NCBI GenBank assembly: GCA_021851325.1
Contig: JAJZDZ010000005.1
Location: forward strand, 62,001-126,000
Length of the DNA: 64,000 bases
Direction: 5' to 3'
Source of the DNA: Pseudomonadota bacterium
GTDB taxonomy: Bacteria > Pseudomonadota > Alphaproteobacteria > Micropepsales > Micropepsaceae
The number at the start of each line of letters is the position of its first letter. Position 1 is the first letter of the stretch. Shown here one piece after another: positions 11,830-21,211 of the stretch. The notes beneath the pieces were generated by a model. The model was not told the origin of the DNA and did not search any database. It was given only the letters and a program-made list of their open reading frames with translations. The position numbers and the translations under genes were made by a program.

Positions 11830-12387
11830 TCAGACCTTCTCGACCTGGGTGTATTCAAGTTCCACTGGGGTTGCGCGCCCGAAGATCGACACCGCAACCT
11901 TAACGCGCGAGCGCGCTTCATCCACTTCCTCGATCACGCCGTTAAACGACGTGAAGGGGCCATCAGAGACGCGGACCTGCTCGCCGATTTCAAAACTGAT
12001 CGACGTCCGAGGCCGCTCCGCACCCTCACTGACCTGATTGAGAATGCGATCCACTTCGCCCTGGCGCAGCGGCATCGGCTTATTGTTCTGCCCCAAAAAG
12101 CCGGTCACCTTGGGCACGTTCTTGACCAGATGATAGGCCTCGTCAGTGAGCTTGGCCCGCAGCAGGACATAACCAGGCAAAAATTTGCGCTCGGCGTTGA
12201 CCTTATGACCTCGCCGCACTTCGACCACCTCTTCCGTGGGAACCAGCACGTCTTCGATCAGGTCATTCAGGCCCTGTAGCTCCGCCTGACGCTTGATTTC
12301 CTCCGCCACCTTCTTCTCGAAATTCGAGTAGGTGTGGACGATGTACCACTTGGCATCGGAACGGGGTAAGGCCGCAGCTTCGCTCAT
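11830..12387 (-). CDS. nusG: Transcription termination/antitermination factor NusG
   Basis: NusG binds RNA polymerase, Rho and S10. It is 185 residues. The NGN domain covers about residues 14-115 (KWYIVHTYSNFEKKVAEEI, then ERKFLPGYVLL). A C-terminal KOW motif follows (VSDGPFTSFNGVIEEVDEAR). The frame continues four codons upstream to a TTG, but the ATG at 12387 has a GAGA ribosome-binding site and is preferred. It lies just downstream of secE and 72 bp upstream of rplK. Confidence 0.97.
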   Translation of the reverse strand: MSEAAALPRSDAKWYIVHTYSNFEKKVAEEIKRQAELQGLNDLIEDVLVPTEEVVEVRRGHKVNAERKFLPGYVLLRAKLTDEAYHLVKNVPKVTGFLGQNNKPMPLRQGEVDRILNQVSEGAERPRTSISFEIGEQVRVSDGPFTSFNGVIEEVDEARSRVKVAVSIFGRATPVELEYTQVEKV

Positions 12388-12412
12388 GACGTCTCTCAAT
12401 CAATAAGGATCG

Positions 12413-12679
12413 TTAGCCAGCCGCGCCGATTAAAAACCGCTCGCCAAAAGCAAGCACCCAATCGACCGCAAAGAAAAACACCATTGTCATGCCGACCATG
12501 ACAAAAACCATGATCGTTGTCAGATAGGTCTCACGAAAGGTCGGCCACGTCACCTTGGACGTCTCACGGCGCACTTCGCGAAAAAACTGGATCAGGCTGG
12601 CACGCGTTGCCGGCGCAGCCGGAGTGGTATCCTCTGCCGCCTTCTTGTCTGCCGGCTTTTTCTTTTTTACGTCCGCCAC
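12413..12679 (-). CDS. secE: Protein translocase subunit SecE
   Basis: This is the essential small subunit of the SecYEG channel. A Lys/Ala/Pro-rich N-terminus precedes the conserved amphipathic segment with FFREVRRETSKVTWPT and one C-terminal membrane helix (LTTIMVFVMVGMTMVFFFAVDWVL). This is the single-helix form usual outside enterobacteria. The start is uncertain. A GTG at 12679 has a GGA ribosome-binding site at good spacing, while an in-frame GTG at 12718 would add 13 residues. tRNA-Trp lies directly upstream. Confidence 0.92.
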   Translation of the reverse strand: MADVKKKKPADKKAAEDTTPAAPATRASLIQFFREVRRETSKVTWPTFRETYLTTIMVFVMVGMTMVFFFAVDWVLAFGERFLIGAAG

Positions 12680-12728
12680 GTCGGTGATCCGTTCTGTTTT
12701 CGCCGTGACGCAGGTCACGCTACTCGTT

Positions 12729-12804
<76 letters not shown>

Positions 12805-13289
12805 AAAGACAAAGGCACGGGAACCGGGAGCCATCAGCCCTCCAGCACCGCGTTTTTGCTAAGGGGCAGCGATGTACCAGCCGCAAGGCACTGACGCAAG
12901 GGGGAATTCGCCAATTCGCGGGCGGTCACCAGATGCCCGGGGCTCGCCCCTTGCGGACCAGCAGCCTCCCACGGGTTACCCAAGGGCAAATACCTGCCGG
13001 GAGAGCCCGCAAAGCGATATTTCAGCTGGCTCCAGCATCGGCTCCCGGAAGGGACAACTATTGGCAAAAGCCAGCGACCTCGCGGCAGTGCCCCCTCCTT
13101 ACCGCCAGATCCACTATCAACTCATTATCCCGCTCGTATATTGTCCACAAATACATTTGTATAATATATCGGCATTTTATGCCGGTTAGACCTTGTGCCC
13201 TAAGCAGCGAGGAATCGGCTCAAATGGCGCACCGGCCACCTTGAGACACGGCCTAAGGTAAATGTTTCATGGCTCGACCAGGTTGATAA
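12805..13289. other. Intergenic region where tuf would be expected; no gene seen
   Basis: These 485 bp between tRNA-Gly and tRNA-Trp have no convincing coding sequence on either strand. Many bacteria keep a tuf gene for EF-Tu here; it is absent, and I see no remnant. The right part (13135-13190) is strongly AT-rich. It contains an ACAAAT-AC-ATTTGT palindrome (13147-13160) and a 6-bp hairpin CGGCAT/ATGCCG (13170-13184). These could serve as a promoter/operator for tRNA-Trp-secE or as an end signal for the tRNA-Tyr/Gly transcript. Confidence 0.6.
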
Positions 13290-13363
13290 TGGAGCGGGTG
13301 AAGGGAATCGAACCCTCGTCATCAGCTTGGAAGGCTGTTGCTCTACCATTGAGCTACACCCGC
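13290..13363 (-). tRNA. tRNA-Gly (TCC anticodon)
   Basis: A 74-nt cloverleaf with acceptor stem GCGGGTG/CACCCGC, D arm GCTC/GAGC, anticodon loop CTTCCAA (anticodon TCC), T loop TTCGATT and encoded CCA. It is co-directional with tRNA-Tyr 89 bp upstream. Confidence 0.98.
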
Positions 13364-13452
13364 CGCGCGCGGACAGCCGCCCGCGGTGTCACTCTTAATG
13401 TGCGCCACATCCCGGGCACACCAACACGCTTCCGGCATGGAGCCGGACGAAT

Positions 13453-13537
13453 TGGTGGAGGGGGTTGGATTCGAACCAACGTAGGCGTAGCCAACGGATT
13501 TACAGTCCGTCCCCTTTAGCCACTCGGGCACCCCTCC
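13453..13537 (-). tRNA. tRNA-Tyr (GTA anticodon)
   Basis: An 85-nt class II tRNA with acceptor stem GGAGGGG/CCCCTCC, anticodon loop CTGTAAA (anticodon GTA), a long variable arm as expected for bacterial tRNA-Tyr, T loop TTCGAAT and encoded CCA. It lies divergently from rlmB. Confidence 0.98.
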
Positions 13538-13643
13538 ACGTCACGTCGCCGAAGCGCTCGGTCGTGGCGGGCGGATATCGGCCAATTGGTCTTTCCTGTC
13601 AACCGACGATCTCCTACCAATATGCTTTGCTGGGAAATTTTCG

Positions 13644-14402
13644 ATGACACGGAACCACAAGCCGCCCGCGCGCCCATCAGACCTTGCACGGGCCAGGTCT
13701 GGCCTTTGGCTTTATGGCCTGCATGCGGTGCGCGCCGCACTGAGCAATCCACGGCGCAAGATCCTGCGCGCCGTGCTGAGCGAACGGGCGGCGGGCGAGC
13801 TCGGACCCCACCTCCTCGCGAAGATACGCTATGAGATCGGTTCACCCGACGCGTTCGAACGCCTGCTCCCGAAAGGTTCTGTCCATCAAGGCGCAGCCCT
13901 AAACTGCGAACCTCTCGCACGGCGCTCGCTCGAAGACGTTCTGCTCAAAGGCTCTTCCCGCCGCGTAGTGCTGGTCCTCGATCAGATTGAAGATCCCCAC
14001 AACACTGGTGCGATCCTACGATCTGCCGCAGCATTCTCGGCCACAGCGGTCATCGTGCAAGATCGCCACTCGGCACCGGAATCCGGCGTTCTCGCAAAGG
14101 CCGCCTCCGGCGCGCTCGACATCGTCCCCTACGTCGAAGTGGTCAACATCTCCCGCGCGTTGGACGAGTTAGGGGAGCTGGGGTTCTTCCGCATCGCCCT
14201 GGCAGGTGATGGCGATGACGCCCTCAGGGACTGTGTAGGGGACGGCGACATCGCGCTGGTGCTCGGCTCGGAAGGTTCAGGCATCCGCCGCCTCGTGCGT
14301 GAGCGCTGCGACCGTATTGCCTATATCCCGATTTCTTCTCAGATGGAGAGCCTCAACGTCTCCAACGCCGCTGCGATAGCCCTCTATGAAGCCCGCCGCT
14401 AA
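13644..14402 (+). CDS. rlmB: 23S rRNA 2'-O-ribose methyltransferase of the SpoU family (RlmB-like)
   Basis: 252 residues of the SpoU/TrmH family. An N-terminal substrate-binding domain (LWLYGLHAVRAALSNPRR) precedes the knotted SPOUT domain from about residue 105. The three family motifs are present: LDQIEDPHNTGAILRSA, ALVLGSEGSGIRRLV and IPISSQMESLNVSNAAAIAL. RlmB uses S-adenosylmethionine to methylate G2251 in the peptidyl-transferase P loop. Linkage to the tRNA-Tyr/Gly genes is conserved in many alphaproteobacteria. The specific target is inferred from the family. Confidence 0.93.
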   Translation: MTRNHKPPARPSDLARARSGLWLYGLHAVRAALSNPRRKILRAVLSERAAGELGPHLLAKIRYEIGSPDAFERLLPKGSVHQGAALNCEPLARRSLEDVLLKGSSRRVVLVLDQIEDPHNTGAILRSAAAFSATAVIVQDRHSAPESGVLAKAASGALDIVPYVEVVNISRALDELGELGFFRIALAGDGDDALRDCVGDGDIALVLGSEGSGIRRLVRERCDRIAYIPISSQMESLNVSNAAAIALYEARR

Positions 14403-14555
14403 ACAGGCAACCAGATTGCTCTAGGCGCGCCACAACATGCAGGCTGCCCCATCTCCGACCCTTTCCCGGCGAGGCATCGGCTGGCGATCGGTCTGAATAT
14501 GAGCCAGCCCGGAACGGAAACAGGCTTTGTTCACAACCACAGAACGGGTACGACC

Positions 14556-14915
14556 ATGCTCTTTACACTTTCGGTTCTTCTGATCTTTCAACTTGCCGGC
14601 GAAGTCGTGGCACGCGGTTTGTCTTTGCCCATTCCCGGCCCTGTTTTTGGGCTCGTATTCCTCGCACTCGCCTGCATGGTGAGACCATCCTTGCGGCAGA
14701 CTCTCGAGCCAACAAGTGGCACACTACTCGATCATCTATCACTGCTTTTCCTGCCGGCCGCGGTAGGTGTCATCCGCTTTCTTCCACTGCTGCGGCGCGA
14801 TGGGTTGGCGCTTGCCGCGGCGGTTCTAGGTTCCACGCTGCTTGCATTAACGGTGACGGCAGTGGTCTTTGTCGCCGCATCGCGCCGGCTCACAGAAAAC
14901 GGAGCCGAACAGTGA
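14556..14915 (+). CDS. CidA/LrgA family membrane protein
   Basis: 119 residues with four predicted membrane helices. The family motif PIPGPVFGLVFL is present, as is the DHLSLLFLPAAVGVI segment. An in-frame ATG at 14499 exists, but it lacks a ribosome-binding site and adds a polar leader. The ATG at 14556 begins directly with a membrane helix as in other family members. It overlaps the following lrgB-like gene by GTGA. These pairs have been called holin/antiholin-like, and in several bacteria they act in pyruvate uptake or small-acid export. The substrate here is unknown. Confidence 0.88.
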   Translation: MLFTLSVLLIFQLAGEVVARGLSLPIPGPVFGLVFLALACMVRPSLRQTLEPTSGTLLDHLSLLFLPAAVGVIRFLPLLRRDGLALAAAVLGSTLLALTVTAVVFVAASRRLTENGAEQ

Positions 14916-15634
14916 GCACAAATGTGGGCAAATTATGGGTGTACCTGGCAACGACACCATTGTTATGGCTTTGTGCAACTCTGAGTATTTATTGGCTAGC
15001 GGACCGCTTCTTCGTGCTTACCCGCCGCTATCCCCTCGCCAATCCCGTATTACTATCCGCGATTATCCTCGGTGCATTGCTCAAAGTCTCTAACACACAT
15101 TACGAGACCTACTTCCGGGGCGCGCAGTTCGTGCATTTCATGCTGGGTCCAGCAACCGTAGCCCTCGCGGTGCCTCTTGTGGGAGAATTTCAGGAGCTTC
15201 GCCGTCGCGCCCTACCAGTTGCGCTTGCCCTTGTTGCCGGTTCACTGACAGCCATCATTAGCGCCGTTGGCATTGCCTGGAGCCTGGGAGCTTCCACAAC
15301 AATCCAGGCCTCACTAGCTCCCAAGTCCGTGACGACGCCTATCGCCATGGGCATCTCCAAGGCTGTAGGCGGGATTCCGGCTCTCACCGCCGTACTTGTC
15401 ATTATCACTGGCATCATCGTCGCGATCATCGCGCAGCCATGGTTCAACACTTTGCGAATCCGAGATGATGCAGCCCGTGGCTTTGCCAGTGGTCTGGCCG
15501 GTCACGGCATAGGTACCGCGCGTTCATTTCAGGCAGGCAAACGGGCCGGCACCTACGCAGGTCTTGCTCTGGCGCTCAATGGCGTCCTTACGGCAGTGAT
15601 TGTACCCTATCTGATGGCACTGTGGCACGGCTAG
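14912..15634 (+). CDS. LrgB family membrane protein
   Basis: 240 residues, polytopic. Conserved family segments include LKVSNTHYETYFRGAQFVHFMLGPATVALAVPL and APKSVTTPIAMGISKAVGGIPALTAV, and the conserved Gly/His/Gly region GLAGHGIGTARSF. It starts with GTG overlapping the stop of the LrgA-like gene, so the two are translationally coupled and probably form one membrane complex. The plant homologue PLGG1, an LrgA-LrgB fusion, exports glycolate and glycerate, so a carboxylate transport role is plausible. Confidence 0.92.
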   Translation: MSTNVGKLWVYLATTPLLWLCATLSIYWLADRFFVLTRRYPLANPVLLSAIILGALLKVSNTHYETYFRGAQFVHFMLGPATVALAVPLVGEFQELRRRALPVALALVAGSLTAIISAVGIAWSLGASTTIQASLAPKSVTTPIAMGISKAVGGIPALTAVLVIITGIIVAIIAQPWFNTLRIRDDAARGFASGLAGHGIGTARSFQAGKRAGTYAGLALALNGVLTAVIVPYLMALWHG

Positions 15635-15737
15635 ACTCTGATCAGGCTAACAGACAGCCCACCGAACGATAGGCGCTAAACATCCAGTGTGGCACATGAT
15701 TTGACCTGACAGAACGATCCGACAGTCAAACGCGCCG

Positions 15738-17039
15738 CTACTGCACTGCTATCTCCGACACTCTGCCGATGTCATTACTTAAGGTCCGCGAGGCACGCCA
15801 GTAACAGAAGGCAGCGGTCATGCCTGTCAGCATGCTGGTCATGAGTGCGTATCGTAAGGAGTCATTTCCAACAAAGGGCTTCAATAGATCACTGACGAAG
15901 CCTACCGTTAAGGGGCCCAACCCCAGTCCGATCATGTTGAGTATGAAAAGCAGGATGGCTACCGCTTGAGCGCGCATGCGCAAGGGCACCATTGCCTGGG
16001 TCATGGCATAGGACGGGCCAAGATAGGCTGCTCCCATCAGGGACGGACCCAAGGCCGCCGCCAATGATACCCACGTATTCTGAGCGAGATAAAAGACTGG
16101 CGCGAACGGCAGCGCAAAAAACACCGCCATGATGGGCACATACATGTTCCAGCGGACATCACGCGCGCTCAGACGATCCGCAAATACCCCGGATAGGTAG
16201 GTGCCAAGTGCCCCAGCACCTCCAGTCAGTAGGGCCAGGGCAACGCCGACCGCTTCAGGGGTCATGTGATGGGACAGATAAAGAAATTTGGGTATGAAAA
16301 AAATCCCGGCGTACCCGCCAAAGGCGCTCATCGAGCAGCCCACAGAGATCCAGCGGAAGGAAGGTATGCGCGCAAGATAGCGTACGGTAGTCCAAAGCGA
16401 GGGCGCCGCCTCACGATCCTGCATCGCGTCTACGGCACCCCGCGCCGGCTCATCGATAGTGAAAAGAAGCAACACCACAAGCAGCAGTCCGGGCGCCCCG
16501 GAAGCTACGAAAGCCGCCCGCCAGCCGAAATGTTGTAGAACCCATCCACCGGCAAAAAAGCCAACAAGCAAGCCCACATTCAGTCCGGCCGCATAAAATG
16601 CGAGTGCCGACGCACGCTGCTGCGGCGGGTAAAGATCGGCAATCATCGAACTGATAGCCGGCCCCGTTCCTGCCTCGCCAATCCCGGTACCAAAGCGGGC
16701 GAACAGTAATTGCCAGTAGCGTACTGCATACCCGCTCAGCACGGTCATGAACCCGAATATTGCCAATGACCCGGCAATAATATTTCGGCGGTTGAACCGA
16801 TCGGCAAGGCTTGCCAAGGGTATTCCGAGGCTAGCATAGACTACGGCAAACACGGTCCCAGAAAGCAATCCGGCCTGGGCGTCATCCAGATGAAAATCAC
16901 GCTGTATGAAGGGCAGCAAGATGCCCAATATCTGGCGATCCAGATAATTGACCACGAAAACAAGCGTCAGAATGAACAGGGTATAGCTGCGGCGCGCCGC
17001 CGCTGGCTTGAGCGCCGCCGGCGCATCGTCCGAAATCAT
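15738..17039 (-). CDS. MFS transporter, Spinster-like
   Basis: 433 residues with 12 predicted membrane helices. The start of the first helix and the following loop (FVVNYLDRQILGILLPFIQRDF) and the loop-2 motif GIPLASLADRFNRRNII are typical of the Spinster-like branch of the major facilitator superfamily. Substrate cannot be predicted from sequence. It is transcribed divergently from the aidB-like gene, with about 100 bp between the two starts. It converges on lrgB. Confidence 0.85.
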   Translation of the reverse strand: MISDDAPAALKPAAARRSYTLFILTLVFVVNYLDRQILGILLPFIQRDFHLDDAQAGLLSGTVFAVVYASLGIPLASLADRFNRRNIIAGSLAIFGFMTVLSGYAVRYWQLLFARFGTGIGEAGTGPAISSMIADLYPPQQRASALAFYAAGLNVGLLVGFFAGGWVLQHFGWRAAFVASGAPGLLLVVLLLFTIDEPARGAVDAMQDREAAPSLWTTVRYLARIPSFRWISVGCSMSAFGGYAGIFFIPKFLYLSHHMTPEAVGVALALLTGGAGALGTYLSGVFADRLSARDVRWNMYVPIMAVFFALPFAPVFYLAQNTWVSLAAALGPSLMGAAYLGPSYAMTQAMVPLRMRAQAVAILLFILNMIGLGLGPLTVGFVSDLLKPFVGNDSLRYALMTSMLTGMTAAFCYWRASRTLSNDIGRVSEIAVQ

Positions 17040-17139
17040 ATGCGCCTCTGGGGCAATTCTTCTCAGGGCACCCTAGCAGAAATCACTTACCGGCAAAGCG
17101 GTTTTGGCGTCTTATACCCATCTCCTGGGAGACTAATCT

Positions 17140-18786
17140 ATGTCAGCGCTGCGACCACAAAATCAGCTCGAAACCCACGATGTCACCAACCAACCGCCGC
17201 CATTTGAGGACATCAACCTCTTCAGCAGCGACCTTGCTCTCCAAGAGGCGGTTTTAAGAGCTGGCGCTGATCAGCACCTAGCCCGCCTCAGCGACTTCGG
17301 CGATCGTGTCGGATCGGCCAAAACCATGACCTGGGCAGTCCAGGCAAATCGCAATCCACCCCAGCTGCAAAGTTTTGACCGCTATGGCCAGCGCCTTGAT
17401 GAAGTGGAGTTTCATCCGGCCTATCACGCGCTGATGGCCTTGGGGCTTGAAGCTGGAGTTGCAGCTGCCCCCTGGCGGGGCGAGCCTCATGGGCATGTGC
17501 TGCACGCGGCACTTGAGTTTCTGATGTCCCAGGGCGAGCCCGGGGTCTGCTGTCCCATGACGATGACCTATGCGGCACCGGCAGCGCTCGCTCAGGAACC
17601 CGCGGTTGCCGCCCAATGGCTGCCCAAAATTATGTCCGCTGGCTATGACGGTAATTCCTGCCCTGCTGTGCAGAAGTCGGCCGTCACAATAGGCATGGCC
17701 ATGACCGAGAAGCAGGGTGGTTCGGATGTACGCGCCAACACGACGAAGGCCACGCGCAATGCCGACGACAGTTACACCCTCGTCGGGCACAAATGGTTCT
17801 GCTCTGCCCCAATGAGCGATGCGTTCTTGACCCTTGCCTACGCTGCTGGCGGACTGACCTGCTTCCTGGTCCCACGCTGGCGGCCGGATGGTAGCCGCAA
17901 TGCCATCCACCTCATGCGCCTGAAGGACAAGCTTGGCGACCGGTCCAATGCCTCATCGGAAATTGAATATCATGGCGCGTTCGCCCAGCGTGTCGGTGAG
18001 GAAGGCCGTGGCGTCCGTACTATTATCGAGATGGTGCAGCATACGCGGCTCGACTGCGCCATCGCCCCAGCAGCCTTCATGCGTCAGGCGCTAGCTAACG
18101 CCGTTTGGCATACGCGTCATCGCCGAACTTTCCAAAGGAGCCTAATCGATCAACCCTTGATGCGCGCCGTACTTGCAGACATGGCGATCGAATCCGAGGC
18201 TGCAACTACGCTTGTTTTCCGCCTGGCGCAGAGTTTCGACGCTGACCCGGCCAATCAGGCGGAAGCCCGCTTCATGCGGATCGCGACTCCTGTAGGCAAA
18301 TACTGGCTCAACAAACGAGTAGTAAATTTTGTTTATGAAGCGATGGAGACCCACGGTGGCGCAGGGTATGTCGAGGAAAACATCATGCCGAGATTGTTCC
18401 GCCAATCACCCCTGAATTCGATATGGGAAGGCTCCGGAAACGTTATCTGCCTCGATGTGCTGCGTGCAATGATGCGCGAGCCCGAAAGCGTGGTTGCCTT
18501 TCTTGATGAGTTGGAACGCTGCAGAGGTGCCGACCGCAAGCTCGATGCAGTCATCGACAATCTCAAGAATCGCCTGATCCAACCACCACCGGAAACCGAT
18601 GCCCGTCATCTGGTTGAACAGATGGCGCTGGCGCTTCAGGCATCCCTGTTGGTACGCCATGCCCCTCCAGCCATCGCCGACGGCTTCTGTGCAACCCGCC
18701 TTGCCGTACCAGGTGCAACCTACGGAGGGAGCGGTCAGAGACTTGATGAGCGTACCATTTTAGATCGAGTGCTGCCATTGACATAG
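17140..18786 (+). CDS. aidB: AidB-like acyl-CoA dehydrogenase family protein
   Basis: 548 residues, the length of AidB (541 in E. coli) rather than a typical 380-residue acyl-CoA dehydrogenase. Diagnostic parts are MAMTEKQGGSDVRANTTKA in the FAD-binding region, HLMRLKDKLGDRSNASSEIE, and ETHGGAGYVEENIMPRLFRQ, followed by a C-terminal DNA-binding-like helical domain. In E. coli AidB is a flavoprotein of the Ada regulon that binds DNA during the alkylation response. An Ada-type protein sits at the left end of this window, which makes a related role plausible. Whether the two are co-regulated is inference. Confidence 0.9.
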   Translation: MSALRPQNQLETHDVTNQPPPFEDINLFSSDLALQEAVLRAGADQHLARLSDFGDRVGSAKTMTWAVQANRNPPQLQSFDRYGQRLDEVEFHPAYHALMALGLEAGVAAAPWRGEPHGHVLHAALEFLMSQGEPGVCCPMTMTYAAPAALAQEPAVAAQWLPKIMSAGYDGNSCPAVQKSAVTIGMAMTEKQGGSDVRANTTKATRNADDSYTLVGHKWFCSAPMSDAFLTLAYAAGGLTCFLVPRWRPDGSRNAIHLMRLKDKLGDRSNASSEIEYHGAFAQRVGEEGRGVRTIIEMVQHTRLDCAIAPAAFMRQALANAVWHTRHRRTFQRSLIDQPLMRAVLADMAIESEAATTLVFRLAQSFDADPANQAEARFMRIATPVGKYWLNKRVVNFVYEAMETHGGAGYVEENIMPRLFRQSPLNSIWEGSGNVICLDVLRAMMREPESVVAFLDELERCRGADRKLDAVIDNLKNRLIQPPPETDARHLVEQMALALQASLLVRHAPPAIADGFCATRLAVPGATYGGSGQRLDERTILDRVLPLT

Positions 18787-18831
18787 GCGTCCGCTAAGCG
18801 TGAGGAAGCATCATCAGATCAGCCCACGCGC

Positions 18832-21069
18832 TCAGGCAAATTTTCCGCTTTTAGCAAAGCCCTTGGGCGGCAGGCGGCCGGCCTGCGCGCGCTGTCCGCG
18901 CCAGTCCTTGAGTTCCGCCGCACTCCAGTTACGGTTGTTCTGGTCTTTGAGCCCGGTCTTAAGAACAAACGTGGTTGCATCTATCAGACCACCATCGCGG
19001 TAGCGCTGCAAAAGCACCCCACGCCCCTTGGCCATCTCTGGTACCTCGCTAACTGGGAATATCAGCAATTTGCGATTTTCTCCGGCGACTGCAACACTAT
19101 CGCCGTCCACCGCCCGACACACGACCGCCTCCTGATCGACCGGAATGTTCATCACTTGCTTACCAGAACGCTTCATCGCTACGGCGTCGTCCTCCGAAGT
19201 GATGAAGCCATGCCCCGATGTCTGGGCCAGCAGTAACTTACGTCCCGGTACATGAACAAACATGGCAACGAGATCTGCTTCCGGTGGCAGATCAATGAAG
19301 CTTCGGATCGGTTCGCCATTGCCGCGACCGCCCGGGAGTTTGGAGCAATCGAGCGTAAAAAATCGTCCGTCCGTAGCAAATAGCATCAAACTGTCGGTGG
19401 TTTCTGCGTGAATCCAGAAGCGCCCGCGATCACCCTCGCGGTACTTGACCGCGTCACTCTGATCCTGATGCCCCTTGAGCGCGCGCAACCAGCCTTTTTG
19501 TGAGCAAACAACGGTAACGGGCTCGCGTTCCACCGCCGTTTCCAGGGCAACGACTTCTTCGGCAACGGCCTGAATGGCGGCGAGGTCTGCGGCCTTGGCA
19601 AACTGGGTCCTACGCTTTCCCAGCTTGGTCTTCTGTCCGAATTTGGCTTCTATGGCGCGGATTTCCTCGACCAGACGGTCAGCTTTGAGGGTTTCCGAGC
19701 CCAACAGCCTGCTCAGATCCTTGCGCTCCTTGGAAAGGGCCGCGTGCTCGCGACGAATCTCCATTTCCTCCAGCTTGCGCAACGAACGCAGGCGCATGTT
19801 GAGAATGGCCTCGGCCTGTGTCTCGGTTAGCTTGAACGCCTTTATCAGTTTGGGCTTGGGCTCATCCTCTGTGCGGATGATATGGATCACCTTGTCTAGA
19901 TCCAGATAGACGACAAGATAGCCCTCAAGAATATCGAGACGGGCGGCAATCTTCTCAAGACGGTGGGCAGTACGACGTTCCAGCACCACACGCCGATGAT
20001 TGATGAACGCCTGCAGTACATCTTTCAGGCTCATCACGCGAGGTACGAGCCCGTTGTCAAGCACGTTCATGTTGAGCGCAATGCGGCATTCCAGGTCAGA
20101 TTGCCGGAACAGCTGCTCCATCATAATTTCGGGTTCAACCGTGCGCGACTTTGGCACAAGTACGATGCGGATGTCCTCTGCGGATTCATCGCGGACGTCA
20201 TCCAGAAGCGGCATCTTCTTCTGTTCAATCAGCTCGGCGATATGCTCAATCAACTTGGCCTTCTGCACCTGATAGGGGATTTGGTCGACTACGACCTGAT
20301 AGCTGCCACGGGCACCTTCCTCACGCCGCCAGCGGGCGCGCACGCGAAACGCGCCCCGCCCCGTGCGATAGGCTTCGGCTATGCTTGCAGGATCGTCGAC
20401 AATTATTCCACCAGTTGGAAAATCTGGTCCTTTGACGTATTTGAGCAAGTTGTCATCGCGCAAGCCGGGCGTACGGATCAACGCCTCAACGGCAGCACAC
20501 AATTCCCCCAGGTTGTGCGGCGGGATTGAGGTTGCCATGCCCACGGCAATGCCATTTGACCCGTTGGCGAGCAGATTGGGAAATGCCGCCGGAAGCACAA
20601 CTGGTTCGCGGTCTTCGCCGTCGTAGGTCGGCCTGAAATCAACCGCATCCTCATCCAGCCCTTCAAGCAGCGCCTGAGCGAGCTCGGTTAGTCTGCTTTC
20701 GGTATACCGCATGGCGGCGGGATTATCACCGTCGACATTGCCAAAATTCCCCTGCCCTTCGACCAGGGGATAACGCACCGCAAAATCCTGTGCCAGACGC
20801 ACGAGGGCATCATAAACTGCCTGATCACCGTGTGGATGGAACTTGCCGATGACGTCGCCTACAACCCGTGCGCATTTTTTGAATCCGGTGTCCGGGCGCA
20901 GCCCTAACTCCCGCATCGCGTGTAGCAAGCGCCGGTGCACCGGTTTGAGCCCGTCCCGCGCGTCCGGCAAGGCACGCTGGGTGATGGTGGACAGGGCGTA
21001 GGCCAGATAGCGCTCGGACAGCGCTTGTGCCAGGGGCTCTGGACGAATGTCTTCGATTGTTTCTGCCAT
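18832..21069 (-). CDS. parC: DNA topoisomerase IV subunit A
   Basis: 745 residues. The frame stays open 78 codons upstream to 21303, but that stretch is Cys/Arg-rich and unlike the family; the ATG at 21069 gives the standard start ([17 protein letters not shown]). The winged-helix region includes [16 protein letters not shown] is at the position of E. coli ParC Ser80 and D at Glu84. The catalytic tyrosine is in [10 protein letters not shown]. The C-terminal part has degenerate beta-pinwheel blades as in ParC, without a clear GyrA box. It decatenates chromosomes with ParE. It ends a minus-strand run beginning at rpoZ. Confidence 0.95.
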   Translation of the reverse strand: MAETIEDIRPEPLAQALSERYLAYALSTITQRALPDARDGLKPVHRRLLHAMRELGLRPDTGFKKCARVVGDVIGKFHPHGDQAVYDALVRLAQDFAVRYPLVEGQGNFGNVDGDNPAAMRYTESRLTELAQALLEGLDEDAVDFRPTYDGEDREPVVLPAAFPNLLANGSNGIAVGMATSIPPHNLGELCAAVEALIRTPGLRDDNLLKYVKGPDFPTGGIIVDDPASIAEAYRTGRGAFRVRARWRREEGARGSYQVVVDQIPYQVQKAKLIEHIAELIEQKKMPLLDDVRDESAEDIRIVLVPKSRTVEPEIMMEQLFRQSDLECRIALNMNVLDNGLVPRVMSLKDVLQAFINHRRVVLERRTAHRLEKIAARLDILEGYLVVYLDLDKVIHIIRTEDEPKPKLIKAFKLTETQAEAILNMRLRSLRKLEEMEIRREHAALSKERKDLSRLLGSETLKADRLVEEIRAIEAKFGQKTKLGKRRTQFAKAADLAAIQAVAEEVVALETAVEREPVTVVCSQKGWLRALKGHQDQSDAVKYREGDRGRFWIHAETTDSLMLFATDGRFFTLDCSKLPGGRGNGEPIRSFIDLPPEADLVAMFVHVPGRKLLLAQTSGHGFITSEDDAVAMKRSGKQVMNIPVDQEAVVCRAVDGDSVAVAGENRKLLIFPVSEVPEMAKGRGVLLQRYRDGGLIDATTFVLKTGLKDQNNRNWSAAELKDWRGQRAQAGRLPPKGFAKSGKFA

Positions 21070-21211
21070 CTGATGTCTTGGTCTTGAGTCGGGGCTCTTG
21101 CCAGTACCGGTAACTTGCCGGGACGACAATGGGAAGGGTTTGGGTAGCTTCTTCTTGCAGCCCGACGCACCCCACGGCAGGCTGAAAAGACCGCGGGATA
21201 GATGGGCTAAC

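Noticed and set aside
10597-12279. A 560-residue open frame on the plus strand across rplA, rplK and nusG
   Set aside because: It is exactly antisense to three well-supported ribosomal/transcription genes and reflects their codon bias; the product is His/Arg-rich with no domain.
12834-13067. 77-residue minus-strand frame in the tRNA-Gly/tRNA-Trp gap
   Set aside because: No ribosome-binding site or family resemblance; composition typical of non-coding GC-rich DNA. It is not a tuf remnant.
13290-13537. CRISPR or short direct repeats around the tRNA cluster
   Set aside because: The similar strings are the two tRNA genes themselves; no regularly spaced repeat was seen anywhere in the window.
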